This document shows positions 1 through 9,496 of a stretch of DNA of 20,359 nucleotides, piece after piece (the first letter of the stretch is position 1; every line of letters begins with the position of its first letter). Position numbers and translations under genes: made by a program. The DNA is taken from positions 1 to 20,359 of the forward strand of contig JBBPTG010000360.1 of NCBI GenBank assembly GCA_038093975.1, given 5' to 3'. This DNA is from Chalciporus piperatus (lineage: Eukaryota; Basidiomycota; Agaricomycetes; Boletales; Boletaceae). The notes under the pieces were generated by a model, which did no database searches, was not told the origin of the DNA, and was given only the letters and a program-made list of their open reading frames with translations.

Positions 1-430
1 CGCAGTGCAAGCGGCTGTTTGCGGGGTGAGCGGATGTGGTGGTGAGCGAGTTCTCACTCACCTCGTGAAGCCGGCGGGGCTGTTGAGCCCACGCCGGCCG
101 CGTTTTCGCGTTTTCGTCGTTTTCGTGTCGAGAGTGGTGTGGTAGGTGGTAGTGGGCCGAGCAGTGCAAGCGGCTGTTTGCGGGGTGAGTGGGCCGAGCA
201 GTGCAAGCGGCTGTTTGCGGGGTGAGCAGGTGGCTTATCACTCACCTCGTGAAGCCGGCGGGGCTGTTGAGCCCACGCCGGCCGCGTTTTCGCGTTTTCG
301 TCGTTTTCGTGTCGAGAGTGAGGTGGTAGGTGGCAGCAGGCTGTTTGCGAGGTGAGCGGATATGGTGGTGAGCGAGTTTTCACTCACCTGGCGATGCCGG
401 CGGGGCTTTTGAGCCCTCGCCGGCCGTTTT
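1..430. repeat. GC-rich minisatellite, left copy
   Basis: About three units are visible, marked by the core GCCGGCGGGGCTGTTGAGCC near 70, 253 and 393. Each core can fold as a hairpin: GCCGGC pairs with itself around an inner AGCCC/GGGCT stem. The unit also carries TTTTCGCGTTTTCGTCG and a GGTGAGCGAG..CTCACTCACC inverted repeat. A 37-bp sub-segment is duplicated head to tail at 152 and 189, and this shifts the reading frame relative to the right copy. Confidence 0.85.
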
Positions 431-619
431 GTTGTTGTTGAGGTGTGGTGTAGTGGTGAGAGAGAGTCGAAGAGGTGGCGCGGCAAATTCAACATGGTCA
501 CGTGACTTTTTCGCGCGGATTTTGTGTCAAGTCCGAGCATTAGGGAAATGTGGCTACACTTTATTAGGATCTCCTACACTAGATAGCTACCATATTTTTT
601 GTACACTTGTGTATGCTTT

Positions 620-1190
620 TTAGTACACTTTCAATAGGTTTGATCTCCACATACTTTGCTACACTTGTAACTACACACTTACTGCGCTTTTTTGTACACT
701 TTTGCTACACTCTAACCTAATACACTTTCCCACACTTGTAACTACACATTTACTATGCTTTTTTGTACACTTTTGTTACACTCAATCTAGCTACACTTTC
801 CTACACATTTGATTCAAGTTTTACTACGCTTTTTTGTTACACTTTGCTACACTCAATCACTACACTTGTAACTACACTTTTAGTACACTTTTTTGTCCAC
901 TTTAGCTACACTCTATCACTACACACTTTCCCACACATTTCGCTACACTTTTACTATGCTTTTTTGTACACTTTTGCTACACTCAATCTAGCTACACTTT
1001 CCCACACTCTTGACTACACTTTTACTACGCTTTTTTGTACACTTTGCTCACTCAATCTAGCTATACTTTCCCACACTTGTAACTACACTTTTACTACGCT
1101 TTTTTGTACACTTCACTACACTCAATCCTAATACCCTTTCCCACATTGTTAACTACACTTTTAGTACACATTTTTGTGGACTTTAGCTAT
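620..1190. repeat. 71-bp minisatellite, left copy
   Basis: Tandem, diverged units contain TACGCTTTTTTGTACACTTT, CTACACTCAATCTAG and CCCACACTTGTAACTACAC. This is the reverse complement of the array near 12235-12845, where the spacing of the ACAAAAAAGCG core is mostly 71 bp. It is T- and C-rich on this strand. The open frames through it are low-complexity (Thr, Leu, Phe, Tyr) and are not taken as genes. Confidence 0.85.
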
Positions 1191-1254
1191 AATCCATCCT
1201 ATGAATGATTATAAAATGTCACTAATTAGAATGACTCTATTAGATACTGAGTAG

Positions 1255-2020
1255 TACTGGAGTGATTGGGTGAGCTGAGGGCTGGGTAACTGGATAACTG
1301 GTATGACTGGTGTGACTGAAGTGACTGGTTTACTGGACCACAGGATGACTGGATTACTGGAGTGACTGGATTACTGAGGTGACTGGATTACTGGAGTGAC
1401 TTGTGTGACTTGTGTGACTTGTGTGACTGTGTGACTGGATTACTGGACCACTGAGTGACTAGATTACTGGAATACTGGAATACTGGATGGCTGGAGTAAT
1501 GAGACAACTGGATTGCTGGATGACTAGGGCACTGGGCTACTAGGCTGCTGAGATGACTACATGACTGGGAAACTGAGCTACTAGGCTACTGAGATGTCTG
1601 GATGACTGGAACACTGGGCTACTGAGCTACTGAGACTACTGAAGTGACTGGATGATTGGATGACTGGGCTGCTGGGTTACTGGAACTACTGGATAACTGG
1701 AACACTTGGCCACTGGACTAATGAGACCACTGAAATGACTGGATGACTGGATGACTGAGCTACTGGGACTACTGAAATGACTGGATGACTGGATGACTGG
1801 GCTGCTGGATGACTGAGACTACTGAGACTACTGGATGACTGAATGACTGAGCTACTGAAGCTACTGAATTGACTGGATGACTGGGCCACTAGGCCACTGG
1901 GTTACTAAGACTACTGAAACTACTTGATGACTGGGTGACTAGGTTACTGAAACTACTGAAACTACTGAAATTACTTGTTACTGGGCCACTGGACTACTGA
2001 TTTAACTGATCCAGTCAATC
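1255..2020. repeat. ACTGG minisatellite, left copy
   Basis: A long degenerate array of short units such as TGACTGGAT and TACTGGACC, repeating roughly every 8-10 bases. It leads directly into the conserved terminus at 2021-2054. No coding content is supported here. The reverse strand gives Ser/Val/Pro-rich open frames caused by the repeat. Confidence 0.9.
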
Positions 2021-2054
2021 CAGTAACTTCAGACTTTTTGCAGTGTTGCTGATG

Positions 2055-3525
2055 AGGATATTCATACGGTCGTGAACTTGGGCTTACCTGATTCACTCAG
2101 TGGCTTGGTTCAACAAAACGGGAGGGCGGGACGAGACCTCGAATCCAGTGCTGTTGCGATTACATATGTTGAGGCTCCGGTCGTGAACCGAGTGAAGAAA
2201 CAGATCCACGGAGTATTTGATGGGACCAAAGAAAAAAAGAAACACCAAATGCCGAAGAAGTTGAAGGGAAAAGATGTTGGCGCGGGCGAGAACTTGGCTG
2301 ATGGGATCGAGTTGCCTCTAAAACAGCTCGTGGAATCTCATGTAAGAGGCACCTGCCTCAATGTCGTAATCAATGAAGTCTATCGCAATCCGGGCACGCA
2401 CTCGCTTACCCCTTGTCTTACGGCCTCGTTCTCTCGCCCTCTTCCCTGCAGCTCGTGCCAACTGTGGAGCACTGACATGGACCACGAAACAGACCCAGGC
2501 AACAACGACTCCAATGCATCCCCCCAATTACTCGACCCAGCTTTACCTGTGTCCGCTCCGCTCTCCAAGCCTCAGAATCCATCGCCGCCGCTTGACAGAA
2601 AAACACGCGCTCACGCCGAGCGACAGCTGCTCGAGTTCGGACAAGCACGCTGGTTGCAGAAGAACGGGCCTCGTTTCCGCCATCTTCCGTCGAGCGTTTA
2701 TTGGTCTGCCAACTCCTTACCCAATCTCCTTGCGGTCTTTCATCTCATTGACTCCCTCGACACTCTTGCTCTGAATCTCGCTGGTTGGCCTTTTCTCGAC
2801 ACGGACGGCGAGCCTCTTTTGACTCTCATTACCGAACTACAAGCCCGCTACCACAATCGAGCACAGCATGCAAAAGCTATCAAGGCTCACAAGGCTGCAA
2901 AAACGCGAGCCGCAAACAAGCTCAAAAATCAGCGTAAGTAGATCCTTCGACTTACACGGAGCTCCGAATCACTGATTAATCATTAGTGCATGGGACTGTT
3001 GCAGCACACGTGAATCAACGAGATAAAGAGAACGACACTGCCCGTCACTCCCTGCCACCTCAGGAAGACTCAAAGCCCATTGTTCGAGAACCAAGTCTAC
3101 CACTTTCTCCACTGCAGAACACTACTCGCCGGGTTTTTGCCTCGTCTACGATACTCTTGCCACCTGCTCTCTCACTCCCGTCCGCGTGTATACCACTGCC
3201 TGTGCTTCCATCACCAATTTCTCGTCCGTTCTCGCCCGTTCTTCCACGACCGTCCACTTATTCACCTCCGTTCACTATTACAGGATTGTCTGCTCTTCCA
3301 TCACCACCCACTCTTTCATCCATGCCCTCACCCTATACTCATCTATCTTTTGGGCCCATTTCTTTGTCGAACATTCCCCAATCTTCATCCCTTGATGACC
3401 CTCTCCCTCCCTGGGCTTTTGTTCCATCCCAAGCTCATCTTGCTCGCTCTCCGATCAAGAGATGCAAGCCATCTACTTCGAACATCGAGGGAGAAGGATT
3501 ATCGAAGTGTGCTCGTCGAGATTAG
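2055..3525 (+). pseudogene. RecQ-like ATP-dependent DNA helicase, 5'-truncated
   Basis: The reading frame enters immediately after the repeat terminus with E-D-I-H-T-V-V-N-L-G-L-P-D-S, then L-V-Q-Q-N-G-R-A-G-R-D. This matches helicase motifs V and VI of the RecQ family (Q-x-x-GRAGRD), which unwinds DNA 3' to 5'. The ATP-binding half (Walker A, DEAH box) is absent; it would lie where the repeat now begins, and a TAA at 2024-2026 blocks the frame upstream. The rest is a poorly conserved C-terminal region with a Cys-containing segment near 2360-2465, a Lys/Ala-rich helix and a Ser/Pro-rich tail. A 53-bp intron (2934-2986, GTAAGT..TTAG) joins the two open exons in frame, and the stop is at 3523-3525. 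About 470 codons remain. A motor without its nucleotide-binding domain should be inactive. The missing half may lie left of the window, on the other side of the inserted repeat. Confidence 0.8.
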
Positions 3526-6525
3526 GTAAGACATACCATCGGATCCGCTAAGTAATCATCAACTGGGTTTTGTTGTAGATGGTTGCCATTGAGAACAAAT
3601 GGCGCGAGCGGAGGTTGATGTTCCCCCCGCTCTGGCACTGTGTCCAAGTCAATCTCCGTCAAGTCCTCCTCCATGCTAGATAGCTGAGTGTTGTGTGATG
3701 CCAATATATCCATGTGTAATGTCGAGCGAGTGAGAAATGTCTGTAGTTTGCCATTTTGAAGAACTTGGATTCCCTTTGCGAAATCATCCTCGATGATGGG
3801 TGATGTTTGTCGACCTGGTCGACATTTGTTGACCTGATGGATCCGAAGGGTATGCATGAGGCTACGGAGTTCATTGACAAGTTTGGGACTGCCATGGGAT
3901 TTCGTACGGCCATGTAATGACACTGCTTGCTCCATTTCATCCTTCAATCGAAGGAAGAAGATGACATGCATTGAGATGACCCAACGATAAAAGGGATCAT
4001 CAAACTCTTTCCCCTTATGCTGGGCCATCTCTTCAAGCCAAAAATTGCTATGTTCTTGAAGTAGGTCCATCTCAATAAACTGACCCTCTACACCATGAGG
4101 GTTAACCAGCCAGTTGTTCAGGATTGCTTTGCGAAGCTCTGGAGGGAATTCAAGCTCGAAGCTGCAGTAGACTTCAAGAAGATAATTGGTGTAGTTTGGG
4201 TTACCTCCTCCACAAAAGGTGAAGATCCACACCTAGAAACTGAATTAGAATAATGAAAATTCTTTGGCAGATACTTACCTTGAGAATCTCCCAAACTCTT
4301 CCGGTATCACCCAAAGCTATGGCCCGGCAAACTTCCTGCCATCGCAATGCATCACGTATGAAGAGAATGGCATTGGCATGGGTATGATCAGACTGGTGAT
4401 GGCCCACAGCAGGCTCATCAAGATCTGATAGTCTATCCATGCTAGAGTGGCTCTCAGAATCAGAGCTTGAATCAAGAGAATCACTGTCTGAAGCTGTCCG
4501 TGGCCATGGATCTCCTAAGGGAATCTCTGTGCCAGTGGTAGAGTTAGAACGATGATGTAGATGCCTGGCCTTTTCATATGCTGCCGTGGTTGCATGTCGT
4601 TGACCAAGAAGATTAGATGTTTGAAGTAGACTTTGGAATGAGGGGAGTTGATTTTGAACTTGAAGGGAATAGAAGTATTCTTCAAGATTGTCGGTGGAAA
4701 AGAAATTTCTATTACATACAATATATGAGTCAGTATACAGAGTTTGATATAGTAGCAATTCAACACTTACTCCCAGCAATTGAGAATCTGAGCTTTCAAC
4801 ACAAGCTCCACAAGATGAGCACCCTGGCTAAAATCCACCTTTCGCAGATCACTAGGAGTGGGACAGTCTGCAGTGCCTGCAAGATAGCCCAAACTAGAAG
4901 GATCATTGGCCTTTCCCCAATAGCGACGAACTATACGGCTGAGTTCTGTCCATTTGGTATGCCAAAGCTCAAGAAGAGGAATGAGGCAACGCAAGGACTC
5001 GAGATGACCTGTCTGCATCACAAGGTATCGTTTGAGGCGATGCAGCTGTTCAAAGGTTTTGCCATCCCCGCTAAATACAACTGCCCGATGTTGCAGAGAC
5101 TCCTCAGTCAGGCCCATCTGCGTATGCAAGATGTCCTTGACTGCCTCATGCATGCCCTGAATCATAGCTTCATCAGCACTGCTGGTTGCAAGAGGAATAA
5201 TATTTGACTTCCGAGTAGGGTTGATTTGGTTCTTCATCAACCCCTTTTCGAAGGTATCCAGATCCGAGGTATAAGCAGCCAAGGTAGGGACATGCTCGAC
5301 AAGCGTTCGGAGGAAGTGAAAACTCGTGATGTTGTCGAGGTGAGAGAAGTCAATGTCATTGATCAGATCATCGACCGTGAGCTTCCTTCGTTCAAGAAGC
5401 TGCTGACGTGCGATGAGTTTATTGACATCAAATGCCATGGGATCAAAGTCCTCCATCTCAATCGCAGTCCCTGCAAATCCCTTGATCATATGGCTCTGCC
5501 GACCATGGCGAGCATCACCTGGCTTGGCATACGCTTGGATGTTGTCTCCGACAACGATAAAATGCTGTCCCGAGTCAGGCCGAAGTGCCTCTTTGAGCTC
5601 TCGCTGCCGCTGGTGAGCCATTGTCTGCAATGCTGCATAGACAGTATCATAGGAAACCGAGTGACCAAGGCGGCTTTCGACACGGAGGAGTGTGCGACTA
5701 GCTTTGGTAGCGAACAGATAGACCCCACGACAGAGAGGATACATGCTGGCAAACCATGTTCGTATGAATGTCAACGAGAGAATGACATCAATAGATCCCT
5801 GTTAACAGACACAGAGTTAGAATACATCTGGTGCGCAACGAGTCGGGACAAACGAGATTCTGAGGGCGGCGTTGACGAACAGCATAGAGCTTGCTATGCT
5901 GAAAATCTGTATTTGCGTACGACGAAATGATGTGCCATGCGACGGGAGCATTCACTTCAGCGAGTTTCTGCATGGCGTGAAAGCTGAAATTGTTGAGCGC
6001 CTGCCAAGATACCGGAAGCGCATGTGTACGCTGTGAATCAGTGGGCGGCGCGCGTGCTCGCATTTGAAGGCCGGTATCTCTTGCGGACATGACCTTGGCC
6101 TCTTCCCGAACCAAGGCAGTGGTCTTGTTGACTGCCCAGGTCACGATCGCTGATTCAGCATGCAATATTTCGTTAATCGGGAGGTGGGGGATGAACGAGC
6201 CGGCAGGGGCTTGATTGTCTCCCGGTATCGGTCGGACTTGACACGACGCCTGAAAGACGTGCTCCAGAATCGTTCCGAAGTGTGGTTGGGCCCTTCCATT
6301 GAGTGCTGCCATCACCATTTGCTCGTGGCGTGAGCTTCGTTCAATCCGGGTGTTGGTTTCGTCTTGGGTGCGAAAGAGAATGGCGAGGAACTGAGATAAC
6401 GACCATCCAGCTTGCTGGATCTCTTTCAGGATGTCGTCGAGCTTGGTTTCAGGGGTGCGGGGTGGTCTGCGGGGGGTCCTGGGTGTATCCGCCATGTTGT
6501 ATTCGACGCGCTCGACTCGCAGCAA
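3522..6525 (-). CDS. DUF6589-family protein, complete, four exons
   Basis: Four exons (6525-5854, 5798-4771, 4708-4279, 4232-3522) joined by introns of 55, 62 and 46 bp give one open frame of 946 residues. Starting at the second Met (6495) gives 936. The N-terminus is Thr/Pro/Arg-rich, followed by a helical region (GWSLSQFL). I recognise the family from blocks such as V-V-G-D-N-I-Q (Asp about 309), F-S-G-D-G-K-T (Asp about 469), and N-N-W-L-V-N with F-I-E-M-D-L-L-Q-E (about 762-770) and FDDPFYR. These are hallmarks of DUF6589, an uncharacterised family expanded in basidiomycetes. The middle exon has an acidic Ser-rich linker (SDSDSLDSSSDSES). Function is unknown. The spacing of conserved acidic residues allows an RNase H-fold nuclease or transposase, but that is inference. 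The gene converges on the RecQ remnant and their stop codons overlap. A GTATGT near 3535 could be a further donor, so the C-terminus is not certain. Confidence 0.85.
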
Positions 6526-7013
6526 GTTGATCTTATCGTCGATGATGATGTTCAGCCGCTAATTTTAGCAATCGGGTTTATTTATTTTTCACGCTTCTTG
6601 TTTCGTAGTTAACGGGCACTCAAAATTGCAGCAAAATGTTCAATTGCTACCGAAGGCCGACCCCCACTACGCCACCGTTAATTCGGAGCAGACCTTATAC
6701 AAGAGATATCGACTGTCATATATCGTATTAGGTCAGCTGCTGGAGACTAGTCCCTCTGTCCTTCCCTCCATGACCTGTACTATATTGTACATATGATATC
6801 GAGCCATGGAACATGTGCGCGTGCGCACGAATCAATCAGCGGAGGCAATGTAAACCCAATTATATACGGACCAAAGAGGAAACCAATATTGTCAACACCC
6901 ATTTTCGCGATTTAAGACTTCTAGAATCACGACACGGGGTCGGCCGCCGCGACGACGGAGACCATGGAATGACCATCAGACTTCGTATGTACAAAACTGT
7001 CTTCAAAATGTGC
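6526..7013. other. Intergenic region upstream of the DUF6589 gene
   Basis: No gene is seen. The stretch is moderately AT-rich and lies between the 5' end of the complete DUF6589 gene and the 3' end of the monooxygenase remnant, both on the minus strand. It should therefore contain the DUF6589 promoter. A TATATAA-like string on the minus strand near 6858-6866 is about 330 bp from the start, too far to assign. Short open frames here lack features of genes. Confidence 0.6.
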
Positions 7014-9294
7014 TTAGTGTCTCCCGTAGCGTGGCCCGTATGTACCCGTCAGCATCGCTTTGATTTCTACATTTCCAATCGAAACCTAATCCATCGCTGG
7101 AGATTTGGTTGGATGGACTTACGAAGTGCGATATGCTTGGAATGGAATCTGCATTGACCAAGGCCACCTTCGCGATTTTCATTCATCTCGACGTCGGGTA
7201 TGTCTGATAATTGAATATGGCGCACCAACCATGTACCAGAGGCGCGGAACGCCAAATTCCTTCCGGCACCCATTGAGCTCACCCTCTTCGTCAAGGCCCC
7301 ATATAGAAGTGCATCGCGACGCAACGTCGTCACCGCATATCTCACGAACGGTGTCCCGTGCATCTCCCAAGCAAACGAAAGGATCGATAAGAGATAATCA
7401 ACATGAAAGATAAACCTTCACACCCGGTTGCGAAGATAATCACGTCGGCCACAGCCTCCGTGCCGTCCTCGAAGGAGATGCCCGTTTCCGTGATTCGGGA
7501 AATTTTGGTGCCATCCTTGATTTTGATAAGCCCATCAGCGATGGGTCGACTGGCTCCCGAATCTAGAATGAAAGACTTGAGAACCCATTATACGGGGCAA
7601 CTTTGACAGCGTACCTATGTAGTATCCACCAGCACTATTTGCCTTCTTGGTCGGTACGATTTGCAACAAGGACGTCCGGAAGACTGTACCGATTCCAAGC
7701 CAGGAGAATGAGGCCTGTATCATTGATGCCCAAGTTGCATTGAAATCCGACTTGGTCCAATCCATCGAGTGTTTCCCTAAGCTGGATCAGTAATCGAGAT
7801 GCTCCAATGACCATTTCAGCACACTTGTCCATATCTCTGTCCGAATTCACCGGTCATGAATAGGTTGGGGATCGACGCATTCAGGCAATCCGCAACTTCC
7901 AGCGGAGGTCCATTTTCGCAATAGACACCAGCTGTCATCGCGTTCTTCGCAGCGCTGGTCATAACGTTCATAGGGCTACGTTGGAAAATTGTCACGTCTG
8001 GAAGCTTTACGATGGTCACCTGGACGGGACACGGAACAATGACAAAACAAACCTATGCCCTGCGTACAGTGATCAGCGGCGATATCATGCGCTGACGTAC
8101 CACTACCGATGATGAAAACTCGTTTGGACTTATGTTCGAGAGCATTCTTGTATTGCATGGAGTGCATGATCTTTCCAGAGAAAGTGTCCTGTTTTGAACA
8201 ATGAGCAAGGAAACCAGAGCACTTCTAGGACTTACCATTCCAGGGATACGAGGGAAGTTCCAGTTTCCACCACCTAACCCAGTGGCTAAAACCAGGTGTG
8301 GAACGTTCTTGAACTCACGTATGATGTCACCCGGGCACCGTATACTGACGTCCCAACCCCGCTGATCATCCGAACTTGAAGGACGGGCGGAGACAACGAT
8401 GCTCGAAGCCCAAACGTGGAGGTCGAGGCTTCAAGCATAAGACTCAAGCCAGTCAGCTAGTTTTGTAGCTGGTGTGAAGACAGGCCACGTAGGGGGGAAG
8501 CTACGCCATCCCTCAGTGTTAGATGTTATGGTTGATGAGCATGCTTACGGAAGATAAGGCAGGTGACCCATCTCTGCTCCCAAAGGAAGTGAGTACATGG
8601 TTTTCGAAAGACTGGGAAGTGGTGCTCGCACAGACAGAGTCATGTAAACAAAGTGAATCGTAGCGATTTCTCCAGTTATCTCCGACCCTTTCGTTCTTCT
8701 CAACGACGAGCGCCTTGATGCCGAGAAACTTGAGGCGTGCTGCGAGGGAGAGACCACTGATCGCCGTGAATTGCAAGAGCATTGCTACGAAACAAGTTTG
8801 GTTACCTATGACCTGACCCGACGATAATCACTTCAGGTGAGATGTCGTCGAAGGAGAGCTCTTGCGCTTGCTGTCTGGCCCAATACCCATGAGTGGGGAG
8901 CGAGTTGCGATTGGGTCCGATCGTCTCTAGGTGCTGTTTAAGATCCTATCAGGACAGCATCAGGCACTGTCAAAACAAGAAGACACGGATATACGGATAT
9001 ACGCACTTGCATATTTGTAAAAAAAGTGTGGGCGTTCCATGAGTTATCTGGCAGAGGCACGAGCCGTACAACACCCATGCAGTGTGCCAGGTCAGTGGAA
9101 AATGTAAAGACAGCCTGAATCCAGATGACATCAGGCCACAATTGCTGTAGCTCGACATGCTTCTCCAATACTTTGCAATCGTTGATCTGGCGTAAAACGA
9201 GCTCTTGGTCGCAGGGGAACTTTGACATAGCATCACCACCAGCAAACGTGCGAAAGTCCCATGTTAAAGCCAGAATGTCGCGCCAAAGCGGTGG
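7014..9294 (-). pseudogene. FAD/NAD(P)H flavin-containing monooxygenase-like gene, 5'-truncated, two in-frame stops
   Basis: Thirteen exons can be threaded: 9294-9007, 8945-8806, 8756-8632, 8573-8549, 8500-8236, 8188-8053, 7997-7825, 7781-7690, 7634-7615, 7562-7422, 7363-7226, 7167-7123, 7066-7014. All introns are GT..AG (43-61 bp) and the total is 547 codons. In order they give the end of an N-terminal SnoaL-like domain (LWRDILALTWDFRTF, GVVRLVPLPDNSW), the FAD site V-I-I-V-G-S-G-H-S-G-L, VVEKNERVGDNWRNRY, the NADPH site I-I-G-S-G-T-S-A-H-D, W-N-R-A-G-G-Y-Y-I and the C-terminal F-A-T-G-Y. Relatives oxygenate small organic substrates. Two defects stand out. The codon split by the 8574-8631 intron reads TAG where relatives usually have Trp, and TGA at 8433-8431 sits in Y-A-stop-S-L-D-L. 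The frame also has no start: it is blocked at 9295-9297, next to a hairpin, so the N-terminus is missing. Near-perfect splicing suggests recent loss. Confidence 0.8.
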
Positions 9295-9314
9295 TTAGGT
9301 AGTCTCGAACCATC

Positions 9315-9365
9315 CGTTTCAGGAAGCGGTCGGGCTGACACCCGAATCTTCCGCTTCCTGAAACG
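9315..9365. repeat. 51-bp nested hairpin at the broken 5' end of the monooxygenase remnant
   Basis: Arms CGTTTCAGGAAGCGG (9315-9329) and CCGCTTCCTGAAACG (9351-9365) are a perfect 15-bp inverted repeat. The 21-base loop contains a second stem, TCGGG (9330-9334) with CCCGA (9341-9345). It lies about 20 bp outside the point where the monooxygenase frame stops. It could be the scar or fused ends of a small inverted-repeat element, or a terminator-like fold. No target duplication was identified. Confidence 0.75.
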
Positions 9366-9496
9366 TCTGGAGACTTTCGTGGGGTGACGAGTCCATCGTG
9401 TCACGCCTGTCAATCAACGGGCCTTGTGTCGTATTTTTATCCCTAGTACACACTACGAATGTAATGCAAATCCTAATCCTAGCTAATCAACTTGTC

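Larger units (their letters stand above)
1..2054 (-). repeat. Left copy (A) of a large tripartite inverted repeat
   Basis: This block is the reverse complement, with few differences, of the block starting at 11238. Read left to right it holds GC-rich units (1 to about 430), a short single-copy link with a CACGTG palindrome at 497-506, a family of about 71-bp units (about 620-1190), another link (about 1195-1255) and a degenerate ACTGG minisatellite (about 1255-2020). It ends in GCAGTGTTGCTGATG at 2054. The other side of the repeat lies beyond the window start, so its full length is unknown. It differs from the right copy by point changes, a 37-bp tandem duplication (units at 152 and 189) and a missing ACTGG segment of roughly 130 bp. 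The two are therefore real separate copies rather than an exact assembly mirror. Confidence 0.9.

Noticed and set aside
763..1131. Thr/Leu/Phe/Tyr-rich open frame, also seen at 12218-12664 on the other strand
   Set aside because: It is translation of the 71-bp tandem array; low complexity and no start or intron context.
3060..3529. Alternative frames over the Ser/Pro-rich tail of the RecQ remnant
   Set aside because: The frame joined by the 2934-2986 intron continues the helicase C-terminus; the others are shadows.
4617..5930. Plus-strand open frames (4617-5207, 5226-5930) of about 200-230 codons
   Set aside because: They are antisense to exons of the complete DUF6589 gene, cross its introns and have no recognisable motifs.
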